The notes beneath the pieces are model-generated. The model made no database searches. It was not told the origin of the DNA and saw only the letters and a list, made by a program, of their open reading frames with translations. The translations under genes and the position numbers were made by a program. 64,000 nt of DNA from Isoetes taiwanensis (Eukaryota; Streptophyta; Lycopodiopsida; Isoetales; Isoetaceae): NCBI GenBank assembly GCA_021234155.1, contig JAJEKV010000005.1:7432216-7496215 (forward strand). Reading direction: 5' to 3'. This document shows, piece after piece, positions 11,458 to 22,950 of the stretch. The number at the start of each line of letters is the position of its first letter. The stretch's first letter is position 1.

Positions 11458-12245
11458 TTTTCTACAGCCTATTCTGCCACACCAAGAAGATATTTTGGTA
11501 TGGGTTTGTCATGAAGAAATTAAGGAGTGCAAACTTGTGAACTCTATGTATCAGTTGTTGCTTGATACTGATATTCTTCCTCCGTCTAATAAGTGGTCTC
11601 TTCAACTTCCTCCTCCTCAATGGCAGAAGGTGTGATCTTGGGCATGGGACAAGCTACTTCATCCTAAAGTGGCAGTTCTTTGGTGGCAGATTCTTCATAG
11701 GTGTCTGCGGGTTAATGTGCTTGTCCATAAGTTTAACCCTAGAATATCAAATCGTCCAAAGATGCAAGCGTGGATCCGAGACCATTGAGCATTGCTTTTT
11801 CATGTGTGAACACCTTAGACAGTATATGGGATTGGTTGTTTTCCTTTTTCGTGTTTCACTAACAAGTCAACAACTGCTTTTGGCAATTTACCCAAGTACT
11901 TGGACAGAGTTACGAGGCCAGGCTTTTCATCTAGCAGCAGGATGGTTGCTTTGGACTATCTGGAAAAGACGAAGATTGGTAATCTTCAAAGGTCTGGATG
12001 TGGCAGATAATCGTGTTCTCCAAGAAGCTCAAGGTTACATTGTAAAGTCGTATCATTGTTCTTCACTTGCCCCTCGCAAGAGGCGATTGATTTTTGAGGA
12101 GTTTTTGGATGTGCACTCTTATGCTTAGGCAGGTTGCTTCACTCGGTGGGTCTCCGCTTATCCGCTGAGATTTTATTCCTGTCTCTGCATTTATACTTGT
12201 ATTTGACTCTTTGATTGAATAAAGTCTGACGTCCTTCAACAAAAA
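11458..12245 (+). mobile_element. 5'-truncated LINE inserted in the Copia pol gene
   Basis: Copia coding similarity stops near 11457 and resumes near 12250. The sequence between reads in shifting frames as the LINE C terminus: KWSLQLPPPQWQ, then VLWWQILHRCLRVN and ETIEHCFFMCEHLR, the zf-RVT pattern at the end of plant LINE ORF2. It ends with TTGAATAAAGTCTGACGTCC, then TTCAACAAAAA. That 3' end resembles the poly-A LINE at 4.6-6.94 kb. A target duplication could not be fixed with confidence. The LINE is younger than the Copia element it interrupts. Confidence 0.75.
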
Positions 12246-12249
12246 TATC

Positions 12250-13118
12250 CCAGCAATCATGGAGGACGTAGTATTACCAAAGACTTTTAATGATGTGCTT
12301 GAAAGTGACGATAAAGAGAAATGGCTTGAGGCAATTAAAGATGAGATGGATTCTTTCCAAAGCACTCAGACTTATGAAGCAGTGAACTGCCCATCAAACT
12401 AGAATGTCATAGGGAGTAAATGGTTGTTCAAAATTAAAACTAATGCAGATGCAGGGAAAAGATATAAAGCCCGGCTTGTAGCCCAAGGTTTTACTCAGAA
12501 AAAGGGGAAAGACTATGACGAAACCTACTCTCCCATAGTAAAGCAAACAAGCTTGAGATTACTACTCAGTTTGTCAAATGCAATGGATCTGGAATTACAC
12601 CATATGGACGTAAAAACGGCATTCTTGAATGCAAAACTAGCTGAAAATGTATTCATGAGACCACCTCCTGGTTTTGATGAACAAGAGGATAAAGTGTGGA
12701 AGTTGAACAAAGCAGTTTACGGACTGAAGCAGTCACCACGAGAATGGTATATGTGCATAGACAATTTTCTTAGAGAACATGGGTTTGAGAAATTAAGGAA
12801 TGATGGAAACTTATACTGATTTCGAATGGGAAATGATTTTCGCATCATTGCACTTTACGTGGATGATTGCATTATGGCCTCGAACGGTTCAGCTTGCTTA
12901 AATCAGTGCAAAGAAATACTAATGAGCAGGTTCAAAATATCCGATATGGGAGAACTTAAACACTTCTTAGGGATTGAAGTTGTGAGAAACAGGGCTTTAA
13001 TGGGATGTCTGTTATACCTAGCCAACAACACCCGACCAGATATAGCTTCCATAGTAAATATATTGAGCAGAAGGTGTTATAATCCAAGCAGAGAACATTG
13101 GTTACCAAGGCCTTAGCT
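12250..13118 (+). pseudogene. Copia reverse transcriptase / RNase H remnant
   Basis: The segment starts with the conserved entry (KEKWLEAIKDEMDS), then YKARLVAQGFTQKKGKDYDE, MDVKTAFLNAKL (first catalytic Asp), YGLKQSPREWY and LYVDDCIMA with the YVDD active site at about 12855-12866. Stops at about 12400 and 12817 break the frame. After GELKHFLGIEV the sequence jumps to CLLYLANNTRPDIA, so part of the connection region is deleted. RNase H is reduced to a few residues. The enzyme would copy element RNA into DNA; this copy cannot. Confidence 0.92.
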
Positions 13119-13402
13119 GAAAACAAGTTTATGCAGTTCAAAAAGGGACTGAATATCACAGGGAAAGAGGTGTAATTCTATGCAGACTAAGTTTAATCTG
13201 AATGCTACAGAGGCATGTGATGAAAGTTTAATCTGAATGCTAAGAGGCATGTGATGAAGGAGGAATGTTGAAATTGAAATTATGATCATCACATGCTGGA
13301 GTACAGTGATGACAAAAAATCAAAATTAACACATGACCTCAGGGCAGACAAGCATTTAGGAAGATCACAAGGCAAATTTGAGTTGGATATCAGAAGGGTA
13401 AA

Positions 13403-16253
13403 TGTCCTATAGGAATAACCTGTGATAAGGCAATAAACATTGTATGACCATTGTATTATATCAGAAAAAAAATGTTCAATGGTTATTTATGTAAATATCC
13501 CGCTGAGGCGGTTAAGGCACCTCCTAAGGAGGCTATGCCAATGCAAATAAGGCACAGAAGCAGGCGGCCATGGCCGACGGAAAATCGGCCGGGCTGTACA
13601 ATCTTTTTATTATAATGTTTTGGCGTAAGTAGTGCATTGCCCTAAATCTGACGGCTGAGATTTGATGTGGCAATCTGAGGGCTGGACGTAAAAAAAACAC
13701 TGTCCAGCGATGCCCGGATTGAAGCACGCCCTTGCCAAAAGCCCAAGCCTTCCTGCCTATTCTGGAGATGGTTGCCGTCACTGCCCTCTTCGTTTCTTGG
13801 CTCCACAAAAAGGCATTTCTCTCCAAATTTTCTTTTCCCGGTGTGAATCGGCCGCCTGTATTGTCTCGTTAACGTAAAAACTTAGAAAATATGGTGCCAT
13901 ATCCAGATTTAACAACGAAGAAGTAAGCTTATCCCAAAACTACTGTTTGAGTCTTAGGATCTTGGAGCGTATGGAGCTTCTGGATGCCTATTCAGAGTTA
14001 TCTTTGGGCGGACTTTATGCCCACGCAATGTTGAGTTTTTCTTCCGCGCAATGGCTTATTTTAGGAGAGTCAAGGGCACCGAAATTTAAGCTTCGAATGC
14101 AAATTCTTACGTAATTGAGAACTGTGTGCGATACTCTAAAGTTTTAGGCTTTTCGATACTCAAGTAGATTATCTAAGAAAAAAAGATCTTGGGCGTATTA
14201 GGGTTTTATAGCAAGGACGGTTTCCCTTACATTTTTTCTTACGGCAAGTCATTTGTAAGCCAAAACGATTCCGGCATGGCCATGATCATGTTTTATATTT
14301 TGCTATTATAGTATCGAATGTTTTGACTCGCAGAAAAGTAGACAAGATGGATCTATTAGAGCTAGACAAGATGGAGAACAAAGACGGAAGAAATTTGCAT
14401 TGTTTGCATTGTTTGCCGTATGTTTTTAAGCCCTGTTTGATTGCGGGGAAAGCTCCTCTGTTTCCAGCAGCAATCGAAAAGCGAACATGGGTGCAAATTT
14501 GGACCAAGAGAAAGGATAGAGGAGATCCCTTTGAACCCCGTGGGTGGAAGCTCTGTTGTACTTATAAGGAAAATGAATTAGTAGAGCATCCCCGCATCTA
14601 TATTCGATGAGTTGCAAGCTAAGGTAAAGTTCATCCGATCATTTTCCATAAAAATTTGGCTCCTTTTTTCTTCTTTATATTGCTCATGAGTTTGCAAAAG
14701 ATCTTGGTCATCTTAAAAAGATCATTTGGGGAGAATGTTTGTTAGAGTTTCGGACATGAATGACAATTTGTATGCTAATGTCGTTCTTAAAGTCAGTAGG
14801 CTCAAAAGGTGCAACATTTGTCGAGGATTGGTTCATTGGATGTAATGCAACACATGTTGTATCTTGAAGGAACAACTCTTCTCAAGTAGATTGGATATAA
14901 CACCAATTTAGTTACAGTGAGTTATTTTCAAGTAACGTAGTGTCTATGATATGTAAAATTTCAATTCATGCATATTGGATTGCAAGATAGCAAGTTAGTG
15001 CTTCTAGAAGCTGCCGTTGTTTTGTTGTATGCGCCATGATCCTAGAAAGATTATTGAAGCTTACCATCCTTGAAGGGGAGATGTTGTCGACAATTTTCGC
15101 TCGTTAAAAGGGAAACTTTCTTGCATGCGTGTCTCTATGCGCTTCTGGTTTGCTAACACCAAAAGTCCTATGGAGCACTCCTTCTTTCATCTTCTGGATT
15201 TTAGTTTGATTAAATGCAGATGTCTCAAAGTAAGAAGTCTTTACGTTAAACCTCTTTTCAGTTTAATACTTATATGATCGATTGTTGCTTTTTCTTTGTG
15301 AAGGAATTCCATGCAGGAAGGAGCCTTGATTCTAGAGCAGAAATGAAGGGCACATTGGACGGAGTAGAGCTGCTTAGACATACACCAATATTGCTTTCTT
15401 GAAAACTGACAATTGCTTCACAAACAGAGTAGTTGCTACTATTCTATTGCATGCAAACGGGATCATGCTTTCACAAAAACAATGACAATTTGGACACACT
15501 GGAGATCTATGTGTATTGCTATTCCAATGAAGAGATTTGTATATTAGAAAGAAAGAAAGAAAGGATGACTTTTAGAGAGGTGAACCAGTTGTGGACCACT
15601 TAAGAATATGGGCAAGGAAAGGTTGAAAATAAAATTGTTTTTGTTAATTAAATTGCTTCCTTGGTTTGAATTGTTATTTAGATTGAACTTACTTTTTCAC
15701 CCATTGTTGGAAATTTTTTGGTAACCCCTAAAGTGTATATATAGTCAAAGCTAGATACACGTTAAAGCTATTGCAATGCGTTCGTCACCATGTTTTATTT
15801 ATAGTGTACTATATTTGTTTTGGTGAAACTCAACAAATTCTTTAGCATATTCTTATAGCGTAAGTATGTATGTCGTGGCACAATCTAAGCCCTTCATGTT
15901 TGATCACAAAGGTGAACAAAAGGTGAACAATCACATGTAAAGCCCACCAACGGTGGGCAATTTACTAGTGATAAATTAAGATGTACATAGAATAGTTAGG
16001 TGATTTTTCGGAGGAGGAAGAATTTAGATCTAAGAGGTCGTTTTGAACGGGAGTCTGATATTTTAACTTTGAAGTTTCATTATCAAATAGACTATGGTTT
16101 ACATTATTGCCAATACTAATGTCGATGCATATTGAGCATAATATATAGATGATTGGAGTCTTCATTGGCTATGTGAGTGTATATTGAACATTGAGATAAA
16201 ATATTTATCTAAGTTCATAGAGTAGCTCTATGATACTTTGTTATTCTCTAACA
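13403..16253 (+). repeat. Copia 3' LTR, split by a Helitron
   Basis: The LTR sequence runs 13403-13601 and resumes at 15969-16253. Joined, it matches the 5' LTR across the gap with no base gained or lost. It carries an extra segment of about 20 bp near 13481-13501 that the 5' LTR lacks. Confidence 0.92.
13602..15968 (+). mobile_element. Non-autonomous Helitron in the Copia 3' LTR
   Basis: 2367 bp starting TCTTTTTATTATAATG and ending with hairpin GCCCACCAACGGTGGGC (15942-15958) plus AATTTACTAG. It sits exactly between A and T of CTGTACAA/TGATAAATT, and the 5' LTR shows the same site empty at 9065/9066. Both ends are therefore fixed by direct comparison. Inside I see no helicase. A 95-codon open frame at 14323-14610 has no recognisable domain. 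A (GAAA)n run lies near 15547-15565. Confidence 0.96.
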
Positions 16254-17974
16254 CAGATGCACTAATCAAAGCTAAGTGGCAAACAAACTGGTTGGTGACA
16301 TGCAAGTCTCACTTGCCATCTGGCTGACTGAATTGCATGCAGTTATGGAATGGTAAGAAAATCGACAAGATATTTAGAGTCTTTCGAGCTTTCCTATGCT
16401 CCAGAAGATGGAACCGAGCATGCAACGTATCTATTTGAGACTGATCATCATTTTTGTTTTTGATTTGGTAACTTCCCATAAGCACCTAGAGATACTTCAA
16501 GCATTGGTGCATGAAAGAACCTGATCGTGCAACGATCTATTCTCTTCTTATTCTTCTTTACTGCTACATCTTGATTGAAGATTCTGAAAAGGCCAGGTAT
16601 TATCTCTGCATTTTGTTTATCTGTAGAGTTTTTTAGTAATAGCCTTTGAATGGCAAATAATGAAAAGATGTCCGGGGATGCTTTAGCATTAGTATTTTTA
16701 TTCTTCTTTGTTGCAACGCGATTCTTGAAAATGCCAGGTTAATAGCCTTTCAAATGCAAATGATCCAAGCATGATCATGGCTGTTGAATACCTTGCATAC
16801 TTTGTTCCCCCATTTTTTTTTTGCAATGGCCCTTCTTATTGCATTGGCAGTCTTAAGAATAATGCCAAATATTTGAACATAATCCCAACTTTCTTCTTAA
16901 AAGGCGCTTGTGCATCCTTACCTTGCGAGAAATGGAAAGATAATATAGCATTTGAATGGTGAACATGCTGCGTTACCACAGGAAATGAAGGATGTTGTTG
17001 TAAGTCCACTTACCAACATGAATGCAATTTGTTTATAGCAGATGCTGGTTAGATTTCTTATAGTTAATTGGCACGAAGCCAAATGTTTACATCTTCTTAG
17101 TGTTTTAGACATATGCGCTGCATGCAGGGTTCTATGTAGAGGCAAATGGGTACAGTCTTAGCATGGATTTTACTCTAGTGTGAATTTAATATGTAAGTTA
17201 CGAAATATGATGGTAGGCTCCATGCCTTTTACATTGTGCAAAAAGCTCATCTATGTTACTTTGATGGTTGATAAATGACGCTCATGAGGAATTTATTGTT
17301 CTACGTGTTTTTTGTCTTTTGGCATGCTGCATATAAAATATGGGCAACAATTTAAGGATGAAGAAATGATGACGATCATGAGGAATTTTTTGTTCTTCAT
17401 GATTTCTATCTTTCCGCATGCTGCATATATAAAAAGGCAACAATTAAGGATGAAGAAATGATGTTCAAAACGCACATCACATCTTGCCCCAATCCTTATG
17501 TTTTCATATGAAGAAATGATGTTCAAAATGGACATGTCATATCTTGCCCAAATCCTAATGTTTCCGAATAATTTATTAAAGGACTTGGAAATTAAACAAT
17601 GATTTTACATTTTATTCTTCTAATATTGAAAGGTTTGTCATTATTATAGTTAGTATTGTCTCCATCGAACAAAGTACTCTAGGTTATGCACAACCACTTG
17701 AATAATAGGTTATGCACAACCACTTGAATAATGCAAGTTTGCAAGGTATGTGGACACAATTCAATTTAGTTCATTGACATGTTTCAAAGTACCTTAGACT
17801 TTGCACAACCACTTGGATAAGCCAAGGTCACAATGTGGACTCAATTCACTAAGTTCAATGACAGATTTCCAACCTAGCCCAGCAACGCGAGGCTTAGATC
17901 ACAATGTGTACTCAATTCACTAAGTTCGATGACAGATTTCCAACCTAGCCCAACAACGCTGGGCTTGGTTCTAG
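16254..17974 (+). mobile_element. Helitron 3' part with stacked tandem duplications
   Basis: The 3' end is hairpin GCCCAACAACGCTGGGC (17948-17964), then TTGGTTCTAG ending at 17974 with T next. The flank after it (TAATCTTTATT) matches 31251 onward, where the Helitron is absent. Units of roughly 95 bp (17276-17460), 60 bp (17445-17560), 24 bp (GTTATGCACAACCACTTGAA, near 17680-17735) and 75 bp (17835-17964) are each tandemly repeated; the last unit also duplicates an imperfect terminal hairpin near 17878. The 5' end was not found, so the start given is only the end of the Copia LTR. Confidence 0.75.
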
Positions 17975-18560
17975 TAATCTTTATTTTTTTAGTTTGCTTC
18001 CCGAGACATATTCGGCTGCTTCAACCACATTTTCTCAAATTCATTAAGACAAACCTTCTTTTAAGTCATAGCTTACATAGGCTTCACCTTATTGCAATGC
18101 CATTCCGTTCAAATCTTTTCTACAATTTCTATATTGTGATAGATATTCTTAGCTACAACGACAGAACTTATTGGCAAACACGTACATTCTTTGCCACCAT
18201 CGTAGTTATAATGCTCAATAAGAAGATCGATGTCGTGACTCGCAACTCTTTAGTCACCTTATTTGCGAACATCCAACTTCTTTGAATAATTCTTTTCAAA
18301 TTTGAGCTCACATATCTGTCCACAAAAATGCTTCTTTTGAATGCATGCAAACTCAACTTTGACTCCACTGTCATTCAAACAGGCACAACAAATAGAAATT
18401 ACGCGGCGTTCATGGCTTTCATGTTGAGCTTAGCTCTAATGCAATCTCGGCCTTCAAATCAAACCTCGCCCATAATCTTGGCCTTTCAAATGGAATATAC
18501 AAAGTATATCTCTTGTGCACCACATCCATCCCTAGGGTTTGGGCAACCCAAAAAAAAGGC
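17975..18560. repeat. Dispersed repeat, copy 1 (partner at 31251-31765)
   Basis: About 585 bp closely similar to 31251-31765, with indels. Both copies end near GGGCAACCCAAAA. Frames on either strand are broken and match no family I recognise. Its left edge is the Helitron insertion point. Confidence 0.8.
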
Positions 18561-18871
18561 GGTGTTTGGGGTTAAGCAGATTTTCTCATGTCTCCATCTC
18601 CACATAAAATTTAAGTTGCAGCCCAATTTAAATTCAGGCTGTAGATATTTGTATTAATCCTAGTGCAGGTTTACAATTACAGCAGGCTTCTGTGGAGGCA
18701 GCTGCCTGTCTTAAATGCATACTTATTAGGTAGCCGGCTTTGAGGATATTAAGTAGATGAGGAGAAGCTCACAGGAAATTCTAGGGCGGGAGAATTAAAT
18801 AGCAATTCGAGGTTAAAGTATTTGCTCTCTCCAATCTTCTGAGTTGAGCAAGCACAGAAGTTTTTGTTTAG

Positions 18872-20066
18872 ATGGGAAATGCTGTAGCAGCGGCGTTGGG
18901 CGCTGCTATTATATCCTCTATCGAAAAGATAATTCAAATCTTCAGTCGTCAGCCTCAAAACGAAGCCTGCGACGATCTACAAAGGAAGCAAGAGAAGATG
19001 GAGTCTGAGATTAAAAGGTTGAGGAATGAAGTGGACAACTTAAAAAATGCAGCTGCAATTGATGCACTGGAAAAGGAGAAACTGAGGTTACAGGAACTAG
19101 AAGAAGCGCGTGAAGCCAATAAAATTAAACTGGGCATAGATAACGTTAATAAGTTCAACTATGCTGTTACAGGGCATGCTGGGGTAGGCAAATCTTCTCT
19201 GGTCAATGCATTTCTGGGGTTGGAACCTGGCAGCCAAGATGATGATCTGCATCTGATAAATCGTAATGCTTTTCAAAATTACTGTCATACTTAACCCTTT
19301 CGTTTTAATTTTTAAAACTTACTGTCATACTATAACTTACTGTCATACTTATTAACACTTTTGTTTTAATTTTTTTGTGGGTATATGAGCAGCAGCAGCA
19401 GAAGTAGATGTGGTGGAATGCACTTCTGTTATAACTCCGTTTCCACATCCAAAAATTCCTAGGTTGGTATTCTGGGATCTGCCTGGAGCAGGCACCATAG
19501 ACCATCCAACATCCAGCTACTACGAAGATAAGGCACTCCATGCTTTCGATGCCGTTCTTATCGTTACTGGAAATCGGATCCTCGAAGTCGACCTTCAAAT
19601 TGCAAAACAAACCCAGGAAGCTGGTAAGCCTGTTGTGTTCGTCCGATCAAAAGCAGATTTGGACATCCAAAATCAGGCCCTTGCCAAGGAAATAACCATG
19701 GCGCAGGCTGCAGCTAAATTCCGTGATAAAGTGAAGAAAAACTTCCAACATCAAATGCTCAGGGCTGGTTTGACAGGCATTGATATTCTGATCGTCAGTT
19801 CGTTTTTCTTCTCCAAAAAAACAGCATATAAACTTCTTTCTGATACAAGCCTGAAATGCATGGATGAAAAGCTGGCTATGGACTTTCTGTTAACAACAGG
19901 GACAGCTCGATTCCATGATCTAACTGGTTAGTGTCTTCTTTTGTAGTTTAATTGTTTCATTTCAACTACAAGTAGCCTACATATAATTACTTTCATAATT
20001 TGACATTTAAGTACGTATGCAGGTGGTTATGAAGCACATGAGACTTCAAAAACAGAAACCAAGTAA
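18872..20066 (+). CDS. IRG-like (immunity-related) GTPase, three exons
   Basis: Predicted exons are 18872-19262, 19390-19926 and 20023-20066. GT-AG introns keep phase and give 323 codons. The N terminus is MGNAVAAALG, a candidate N-myristoylation signal, then a Lys/Glu-rich coiled coil (about residues 35-80). The P-loop GHAGVGKSS is near residues 103-111. Exon 2 has VVECTSVITPFPHPKIPRLV, the switch II DLPGAGT and VFVRSKADLD, which fits the (N/T)KxD guanine-specificity motif in the variant form SKAD. This order matches the IRG/interferon-inducible GTPase family; members bind GTP and act at membranes, in vertebrates against intracellular pathogens. A plant role is unknown. The C terminus is shorter than in typical IRGs (about 400 residues), so further exons or a truncation are possible. 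No other gene is adjacent. Confidence 0.85.
19263..19389 (+). other. Intron 1 of the IRG-like GTPase, with tandem motif
   Basis: The donor GTAATG and the acceptor ATATGAG before CAGCAGCAG give a phase-preserving join. Inside, ACTTACTGTCATACT-type units occur three times and CGTTTTAATTTTT / TGTTTTAATTTTT twice, a small tandem duplication. Confidence 0.6.
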
Positions 20067-20074
20067 ATCCAAAG

Positions 20075-21883
20075 GCGAGAGGCTTATGTAAAGAATGCAT
20101 GAATGGACAGATCATTTCTCTCTTTAAAATAGAAAAATGGGATAGTTTTTAACTGCTTATGGACACTCAAGCACGTTTCAATGCAGCATTGCGCCATAAT
20201 GCTGCAAAATGTAAAGCTAGCAAACATATGTTTGTGTGTTTAGAGGCTTATAATCCATATGCAAAGTTCAAGCAACCGCAAGCGCTCTCTAATGGAATGA
20301 TGTGTTAAACTAAAGTGTTCTTGGCAATCTAGGATCCTGTTTCGAAAGCCATATAATTAGTTTAAAGAGAAACAATTCACTGCTGTAAAAATTACATGTC
20401 ACACAGTTATATAGCTCAAAGGTCATGGTCTCAATAAAATTCCTGATTCTAATCAAGCAATTGCAATGCCTTACACAAGGAAGTATTTCAACATTAAATC
20501 GAATGGTCTACATGATGAATATTGAGCAATGTCAGCCCATTTGGCTTCACCCCTTGACAACATATCTGGAGATTTTCACCGTTTTGTTTATGGTATTGCA
20601 ATCCGAATACCTATTTTGCGCTTATCCAGTTGATTAAACAACTTTTAAGCTTCCATAATCGGCACCCATCATAAGAAAATAACCAGCTTTTAGTGGTAAA
20701 GAAATTCAGAAAGCTATTTTTCTATATTCTAAAGAAAGCAGCTTTATGGATTTCTTTAGAAAATAGCTTTATGGTAGAAATATCCTTATGGATTTTTTTT
20801 ACCCCAATTCCTTAATCAACACATACACCCAATAATGCCAGATACGAGACTTTCTTTTGTAGCATACCCTCCTCTACATGCATTTGGCCACTTCTTCAGT
20901 GTTAAATGTAACTAGTCACACATGCGTATAGAAGCACAACGAAAGGGTGGCTAACAAAAATGCCACTTTTTCTACATTTACTAAGTCAAAAAATAAGGAA
21001 CGTTTGACCCGTCAAGCTGATTAATATGGACACTAATAAGGTGGGTTTGAATCTGGAAGCAATTTTGAGATGCGACCCTGCTCCCATGAAACATGAAGAC
21101 CATTTCTCGTTGGCTCTTATGTTCTGAATAGATTGTCCAATATTAAAACATGGCTCAATTTTTTTTTTGCCACCACGCCCAGTAGACTTTTTTTTTTTGC
21201 CATTTTTTGCCTAATAGGCATTTACAATTTGTTAAAACAGTAATCCCCTTATTGCACAAACATGAAGCTTCCATTTGTCAAAACAGGAGCCGCTTATTGC
21301 CCTAATCTAAAACCCACCATCTGTGATGCCACTCCATTGGCATGTTCCCCTGACTTTTGTGGAACTAGCTTTTTGTTGTGTTGCAAAAGCAAGTGACATT
21401 GAATTAAAGTGGGTCACATTCTTGCGTTTGGGACTCATGCAGTAAAGTGGGGCTGACATGCATAAAAAAGCAAGGTTTCCATTATAGGATCCTTTCGAGG
21501 ACATCGCGGAAGGCATGCTACTTAATGTTAGCCAAGCTTGACGCTGAGGACTATCCAATATGGTTAGGGATGATACTTGCCGATGTTACCACCCCCTGAT
21601 GGGGAGGAGTTGCGTTCTAGATTCCAGATTTAATATGGGGAGCCTGTTGGGAGGCATAAGAAAGGCAAATTGGAAGAACGGTACTATGAATGATGAGAGA
21701 AAAAGTGGAAGCAAAATTCCGTTGATCCTCAGAAGAGAGAATTGATGGAGTGTATGGTATGGTCATACCCTACTTCTCACATTGGAAGCAAGACACACAA
21801 GATCCCCAAGGGGGGAATGTATAAAGTCATAAGCAACCTCCATGTTATAGCATTGTATGAGAGTAGATAATATTATTTGTGTA
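20075..21883. other. Intergenic stretch, no supported gene
   Basis: AT-rich with poly-T runs near 21160-21200. I find no coding motif, RNA gene or clear repeat boundary. A short duplicated pattern (GAAAGCTATTTTTCTA, then AAATAGCTTTATGG) lies at 20710-20785. Confidence 0.5.
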
Positions 21884-21911
21884 CTAGTAATGGTGCCCAG
21901 CGTTGCTGGGC
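21884..21911 (-). mobile_element. Helitron 3' terminus, minus orientation
   Basis: Read on the minus strand, hairpin GCCCAGCAACGCTGGGC (21911-21895) is followed by ACCATTACTAG and then T. The element therefore extends to the right of 21884. Its 5' end was not found; it may run up to the next element near 25.7 kb, in which case the laccase pieces at 23.8-24.7 kb are its cargo. Confidence 0.88.
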
Positions 21912-22157
21912 ATAAGGTGACAATGTGTGAATGATAAACTGGAGTCATAATTTTAAACCATATCAGAGATGATATGTGCATAGATTGGAAGATATTAAGA
22001 CATGTTTGTAGGTAAGATGTAAAACTATAGAACCTATCCATTTCTTGTGAATTGCAATTGTGATAAACAATGAATACATCATAGTATTTATTAGAGCACA
22101 TAGTGGCAACAGGCAAATTTTTCAAAAATAACTGAAATGAATATGCACGGTTTGCTT

Positions 22158-22206
22158 GAGTCTCTCTCTCCCTCTCCCTCTCCCTCTCCCTCTCCCTCTC
22201 CCTTCC
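22158..22206. repeat. (CTCCCT)n microsatellite
   Basis: About eight CTCCCT/CTCTCC-type units, followed by a C run. The open frames across it are compositional artefacts. Confidence 0.9.
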
Positions 22207-22309
22207 CCCCCCCCTCTCCATCTCTCACAAAAAATCCTCTCCCTCCTTCCCTGCCAAATCAATGCAATGATACTGCAAAGTATGTGTGCATGTTATACCT
22301 GTTGAGTAT

Positions 22310-22950
22310 ATGTCTATTTTCTTTCTCTTGCTTGATGCTCTTTGAGGAGGCATATATTGATTGTGTGTCTATGTTTTTTTCTTTTCCTTGCTTGATGCTC
22401 TAAGTATAAGCATGTTGTCTTATTGACCCCTAGGATGTTGTAAGATGCATCGCCCTTGCTTGATGCTCCATATCTCATGCTCCAAGAATAGCTATGTTGT
22501 CTTAAAGTTGAAGTTACCCCTAGGATGTTATGTTCTAGATAAAGTATTGAGGATTTTATATGTTGTTCAATGGAAGGCATTCATTCAACACAAAAAGTAT
22601 GATCTCTTATGGGATCCTAAGCTGAATGCTTTTTGGCTAGCCTTAGCTAGATCTCAAAAGACTTACATTTCCAAGCCAAAGATTGATTATTTCTCGATGC
22701 TGGCCATAGTGGTTAGCCCACCAACCCAACAATTTACCTATGCAATTTTTGCAAGATATGTGTTAGGATCCATAGTTTTGGATGGTACCTTGGAGGACCA
22801 GCTAAACATTAGAACCAAATGGGATTTTTGTGAGCCTGGTACCATAAGTTGGCGCAATTCTAAGGATGTCAAGCTGCTTGCTAGTGTAGTTATAAGTGGT
22901 AAAGGTTGTGAAGGAAAATTTGCAGTGTACACTCTGTTGATATTATAGTT
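22310..22950 (+). other. Unassigned open region with internal duplications
   Basis: CTTGCTTGATGCTC occurs three times (22327, 22388, 22456) and ACCCCTAGGATGTT twice (22426, 22516), pointing to local duplication. From 22445 a 167-codon open frame reads through FWLALARSQKTYISKPKIDY and similar stretches without a family I recognise. It has no clear start context and no neighbour to suggest a role; it could be Helitron cargo. Confidence 0.3.

Larger units (their letters stand above)
8884..16253 (+). mobile_element. Ty1/Copia LTR retrotransposon with two nested insertions
   Basis: The 5' LTR (8884-9352) and 3' LTR (13403-16253, interrupted) start TGTCCTATA and end CTCTAACA. A primer-binding-like TTGGTATCAGAAC follows the 5' LTR, as in plant Copia elements primed by initiator tRNA-Met. 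Internal order is gag, integrase, reverse transcriptase, RNase H remnant, which is Copia order. Protease and the integrase N terminus are missing. Stops and frameshifts occur throughout. A truncated LINE sits between integrase and RT, and a complete Helitron sits in the 3' LTR. No target duplication was seen at the outer ends (AAAGT against CAGAT). The LTRs differ by small indels, for example a GTTATTTATGTAAATATCCC segment only in the 3' copy, so the element is not young. Confidence 0.93.

Noticed and set aside
13533-13826. Minus-strand open frame as a gene
   Set aside because: It crosses the LTR-Helitron junction and has no recognisable motif.
8884-16253. A 5-bp target duplication around the Copia element
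   Set aside because: AAAGT before and CAGAT after do not match; recombination or border change is possible but not shown.
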